Positions 61,349-64,000 of a stretch of DNA of 64,000 nt are shown here, in pieces. Below the pieces are notes generated by a model. The model was not told where the DNA came from, searched no databases, and worked only from the letters and a program-made list of their open reading frames with translations. This stretch comes from Streptococcus oralis (GTDB lineage Bacteria; Bacillota; Bacilli; Lactobacillales; Streptococcaceae). Within the stretch, counting starts at the first letter, position 1. Each line of letters begins with the position of its first letter. The translations under genes and the position numbers were made by a program. The stretch is taken from NCBI RefSeq assembly GCF_021497885.1, contig NZ_CP046523.1, positions 477,501 to 541,500 of the forward strand, given 5' to 3'.

Positions 61349-63145
61349 ATGGAACAAAAACACCGTTCAGAATTTCCAGAAAAGGAACTTTGGGACCTAA
61401 CTGCCCTATACCAAGACCGTGAGGATTTCTTGCGTGCAATCGAGAAAGCTCGCGAAGACATCAACCAATTTAGCCGGGACTACAAGGGCAATCTTCATAC
61501 TTTTGAGGATTTTGAGAAGGCCTTTGCGGTATTGGAACAAATTTATATTCAGATGAGCCATATCGGCAATTACGCCTTTATGCCTCAGACGACAGACTAT
61601 AGCAATGAAGAGTTCGCCAATATCGCCCAAGCTGGGATGGAATTTGAGACAGATGCTAGTGTAGCCTTGACCTTCTTTGACGACGCTTTGGTGGCGGCAG
61701 ATGAAGAAGTTTTGAATCGTTTGGGTGAATTGCCTCACTTGACGGCAGCCATTCGTCAGGCTAAAATCAAAAAAGCCCACTATCTTGGGGCTGATGTGGA
61801 GAAGGCATTGACCAATCTTGGTGAAGTTTTCTATAGTCCACAGGACATTTATACTAAGATGCGTGCTGGGGATTTTGAAATGGCTGACTTTGAAGCCCAT
61901 GGCAAAACCTACAAAAACAGCTTTGTAACCTATGAAAATTTCTACCAAAACCACGAGGATGCGGAGGTTCGTGAGAAATCTTTCCGCTCCTTCTCAGAGG
62001 GACTTCGTAAGCACCAAAATACAGCTGCGGCAGTCTACTTAGCCCAAGTCAAGTCTGAAAAACTATTGGCAGATATGAAGGGCTACGACTCAGTTTTTGA
62101 TTATCTTCTGGCTGAGCAAGAAGTGGACCGTGCTATGTTTGACCGCCAGATTGACCTCATCATGAAGGACTTTGCACCAGTTGCCCAGAGATACCTCAAG
62201 CATGTTGCCAAGGTCAATGGTCTTGAAAAGATGACATTTGCAGACTGGAAATTGGACTTGGATAGCGCCCTGAATCCTGAAGTGACTATTGACGATGCCT
62301 ATGATTTGGTTATGAAGTCAGTCGCACCATTGGGTCAAGAATACACTCAAGAAATTGCCCGTTACCAAGAAGAGCGCTGGGTAGACTTTGCTGCTAATAG
62401 TGGCAAGGATTCTGGCGGTTATGCGGCGGATCCATATCGCGTGCACCCTTATGTCCTCATGAGCTGGACAGGTCGTTTGAGCGATGTCTATACCTTGATT
62501 CATGAAATTGGTCATTCTGGTCAATTCATCTTTTCAGATAATCACCAAAGTCACTTTAACGCTCATATGTCGACCTACTATGTCGAAGCGCCATCAACCT
62601 TCAATGAATTGCTTCTTAGTGACTACTTGGAGCACCAATCTGATGATCCGCGTCAAAAACGCTTTGCCCTTGCTCACCGCTTGACAGATACCTACTTCCA
62701 TAATTTCATTACCCATCTCTTGGAAGCAGCCTTCCAGCGCAAGGTTTATACATTGATTGAAGAAGGGGAGACCTTTGGAGCAAGCAAACTAAACAGCATT
62801 ATGAAGGAAGTCTTGACAGATTTCTGGGGAGATGCTATTGAGATTGATGACGATGCGGCTCTGACTTGGATGCGCCAAGCTCACTACTACATGGGTTTGT
62901 ATAGCTACACCTACTCAGCTGGACTTGTTATCTCGACAGCTGGCTATCTCCATCTAAAAAACTCTGAGACTGGAGCTAGAGACTGGCTCAATCTCCTCAA
63001 ATCAGGTGGCAGCAAGACACCGCTTGAGTCAGCCATGATTATCGGAGCCGATATCTCAACAGACAAACCACTCCGTGATACCATCCAGTTCTTGTCTGAT
63101 ACAGTTGACCAGATTATCGCCTACAGTGCTGAGTTGGGGGAGTAG
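61349..63145 (+). CDS. pepF: Oligoendopeptidase F, M3 family
   Basis: 598 residues, full length for PepF/PepB. Zinc site HEIGH at 385-389 with third ligand E420 (FNELLLSDYL). It cuts peptides of moderate length in the cytoplasm. Starts ten bases after rsmE with AGAGGAAG before the ATG, so it probably belongs to the same transcript. Confidence 0.95.
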   Translation: MEQKHRSEFPEKELWDLTALYQDREDFLRAIEKAREDINQFSRDYKGNLHTFEDFEKAFAVLEQIYIQMSHIGNYAFMPQTTDYSNEEFANIAQAGMEFETDASVALTFFDDALVAADEEVLNRLGELPHLTAAIRQAKIKKAHYLGADVEKALTNLGEVFYSPQDIYTKMRAGDFEMADFEAHGKTYKNSFVTYENFYQNHEDAEVREKSFRSFSEGLRKHQNTAAAVYLAQVKSEKLLADMKGYDSVFDYLLAEQEVDRAMFDRQIDLIMKDFAPVAQRYLKHVAKVNGLEKMTFADWKLDLDSALNPEVTIDDAYDLVMKSVAPLGQEYTQEIARYQEERWVDFAANSGKDSGGYAADPYRVHPYVLMSWTGRLSDVYTLIHEIGHSGQFIFSDNHQSHFNAHMSTYYVEAPSTFNELLLSDYLEHQSDDPRQKRFALAHRLTDTYFHNFITHLLEAAFQRKVYTLIEEGETFGASKLNSIMKEVLTDFWGDAIEIDDDAALTWMRQAHYYMGLYSYTYSAGLVISTAGYLHLKNSETGARDWLNLLKSGGSKTPLESAMIIGADISTDKPLRDTIQFLSDTVDQIIAYSAELGE

Positions 63146-63173
63146 GGCTTAGACAGATTTCTAGGAGAATGAT

Positions 63174-63963
63174 ATGAATAGAATCAAAAAATGGCTGGAA
63201 CAAAATCCCCAAAGAATGCTCTTTATCAAAATAGGCCTAGTCTTTTTGGGCATCATTTTATTGATTGCTTTGCCTACTCTCTATCTTGTTTTGAGTGGGT
63301 TTGGTATTTGGTATTTGGTATTTTGTAAAGAAAGCGCCAGATATTCGAAAAAGAAATCTAATGATTGGACTTTTCGTTGTCAGTATTGCTGTAGTCTCTC
63401 TCCAAACTCCGACAGTCACAAAGAAAATTTCATCTTCTCAATCAGAAACTAAGAAGACTGCGGCATCTACTGCTAAAGCAGATTCAACAACCGATACTTC
63501 ATCTAGCATAGAGGAGGCAAAACGAATCGAAGAAGAGAAAAAAGCAAAAGAAAAAGCAGAAGAAGAGAGAATTGCTAAAGAAAAAGCTGCAAAGGAGTTG
63601 CAAGAAAAAGGTGAAACCTTAGTCAAACAATTGGAAGAAAACCAAGATGCGAATCAAGTGAAGTCTGCTAAAGAAATAGTTAATCAGATTGAAAATAATG
63701 ATAAAAAGACAGAGTTGCTTGATAGAATAGGTGCAGTTGAGTCGTTAATTTCTCAAAAAGAAGAAGAGAAAAGAATTGCACGGGAAGCTGAAACCAAAGC
63801 TCAACACCAAGATAGAATTGTCTATGTTGCAAACCATGGAAAATCAGAAGTTTATTGGTATAGTAAGGATAGAATGCCTCCAAAAACTAATAAAGCTAAC
63901 GTTGTTGAGATGACAGAAGCAGATGCGATTGCATCAGGAAAACGTCCATCGAAAACAGAATAA
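63174..63963 (+). pseudogene. Membrane-anchored coiled-coil protein gene, out of frame through a 7-bp repeat
   Basis: ATG 63174 (AGGAG upstream) reads two hydrophobic segments up to VLSGFGIWY. The frame is then lost at three tandem copies of TTTGGTA (63300-63320) and stops at 63452. A second frame continues from the same point to 63963 with a further membrane helix, a Ser/Thr linker, a long Lys/Glu/Ala coiled coil (about 110 residues) and a C-terminal domain (IVYVANHGKSEVYWYSKDRMP). Removing one 7-base unit restores a single 260-codon gene. Function unknown; the plan suggests a surface or envelope protein. Confidence 0.85.
63300..63320. repeat. Tandem heptanucleotide repeat TTTGGTA x3
   Basis: Three perfect copies (63300-63306, 63307-63313, 63314-63320) followed by a near copy TTTTGTA. 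With two copies the host gene is in frame; with three it is not. Confidence 0.95.
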
Positions 63964-64000
63964 GACAGAAAGTTATCTTGGGCTGGTTTTTTGAACAGTT

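Noticed and set aside
1..64000. CRISPR array, rRNA genes, prophage or complete insertion sequence
   Set aside because: No regularly spaced repeats, no rRNA sequence, and no transposase, integrase or phage structural frame were found on either strand.

Overview
The window is a chromosomal segment of a mitis-group Streptococcus (S. mitis / S. oralis / S. pneumoniae cluster). The evidence is: BOX-type repeats (boxA/boxC ends); a choline-binding cell-wall amidase; a vex123-vncRS-fba cluster; murT-gatD; codY-pncA; a sugar transferase plus aminotransferase pair of the kind that starts choline-containing teichoic acid; and low-GC codon use with strong AAGGAG ribosome binding sites. No plasmid, complete phage, intact insertion sequence or CRISPR array is visible. 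From memory, most gene blocks occur in pneumococcus but are joined in a different order here; three block boundaries lie at or near tRNA genes.

Layout. 1-8.2 kb: tail of a Dps/Dpr ferritin, a PhnA-type zinc-ribbon protein, two membrane proteins, truA with a vitamin kinase and an ECF S component, then pepQ and murT-gatD on the minus strand. 8.2-9.8 kb: AT-rich accessory stretch with a lone nucleotidyltransferase and a possible gene remnant. 9.8-14.8 kb: disulfide oxidoreductase, DEAD-box helicase with a structured leader, codY-pncA, tRNA-Leu. 15.1-21.9 kb: vex1-vex2-vex3, vncR-vncS, fba, with two BOX elements. 22.0-24.1 kb: a very AT-rich four-gene islet (XRE regulator, two small membrane proteins, one small zinc-knuckle protein). 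24.3-27.6 kb: ABC-2 exporter, tRNA-Thr, small membrane protein. 27.6-34.5 kb: choline-binding amidase, LysR regulator, yqgQ, rhodanese-like gene, a nonsense-mutated small membrane gene, rsuA, typA. 34.8-43 kb: guanine-riboswitch xpt-pbuX, exoA, DUF3290/DUF421 pair, heterodimeric ABC exporter. 43-53.1 kb: teichoic-acid initiation pair, then a stand-alone second trpB and a complete trpEGDCFBA operon, each behind its own tryptophan T-box. 53.1-55.3 kb: a WYL regulator plus effector-binding gene inserted between trpA and the prepilin peptidase cclA, bounded by a 50-bp perfect direct repeat. 55.3-64 kb: GNAT genes, a frameshifted gene, tRNA-Lys directly behind a 6S RNA, rarA, nudix, prmA-rsmE, pepF, and a membrane/coiled-coil gene switched out of frame by a third copy of a 7-bp repeat.

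How the parts fit. Tryptophan supply is controlled by two UGG-specifier T-boxes. Purine salvage is controlled by one guanine aptamer. CodY appears to control its own promoter through a near-consensus CodY box. Cell-wall functions recur: murT-gatD amidation, teichoic-acid initiation, a choline-binding amidase, and the Vex exporter with its two-component system.

The most unusual observations are the islet with its fossil cclA tail, the 7-bp repeat switch, the second T-box-controlled trpB, the uncharacterised XRE islet with matching palindromes, four genes whose -10 box lies 6-7 nt from the start codon (probable leaderless mRNAs), and a 6S RNA abutting tRNA-Lys.
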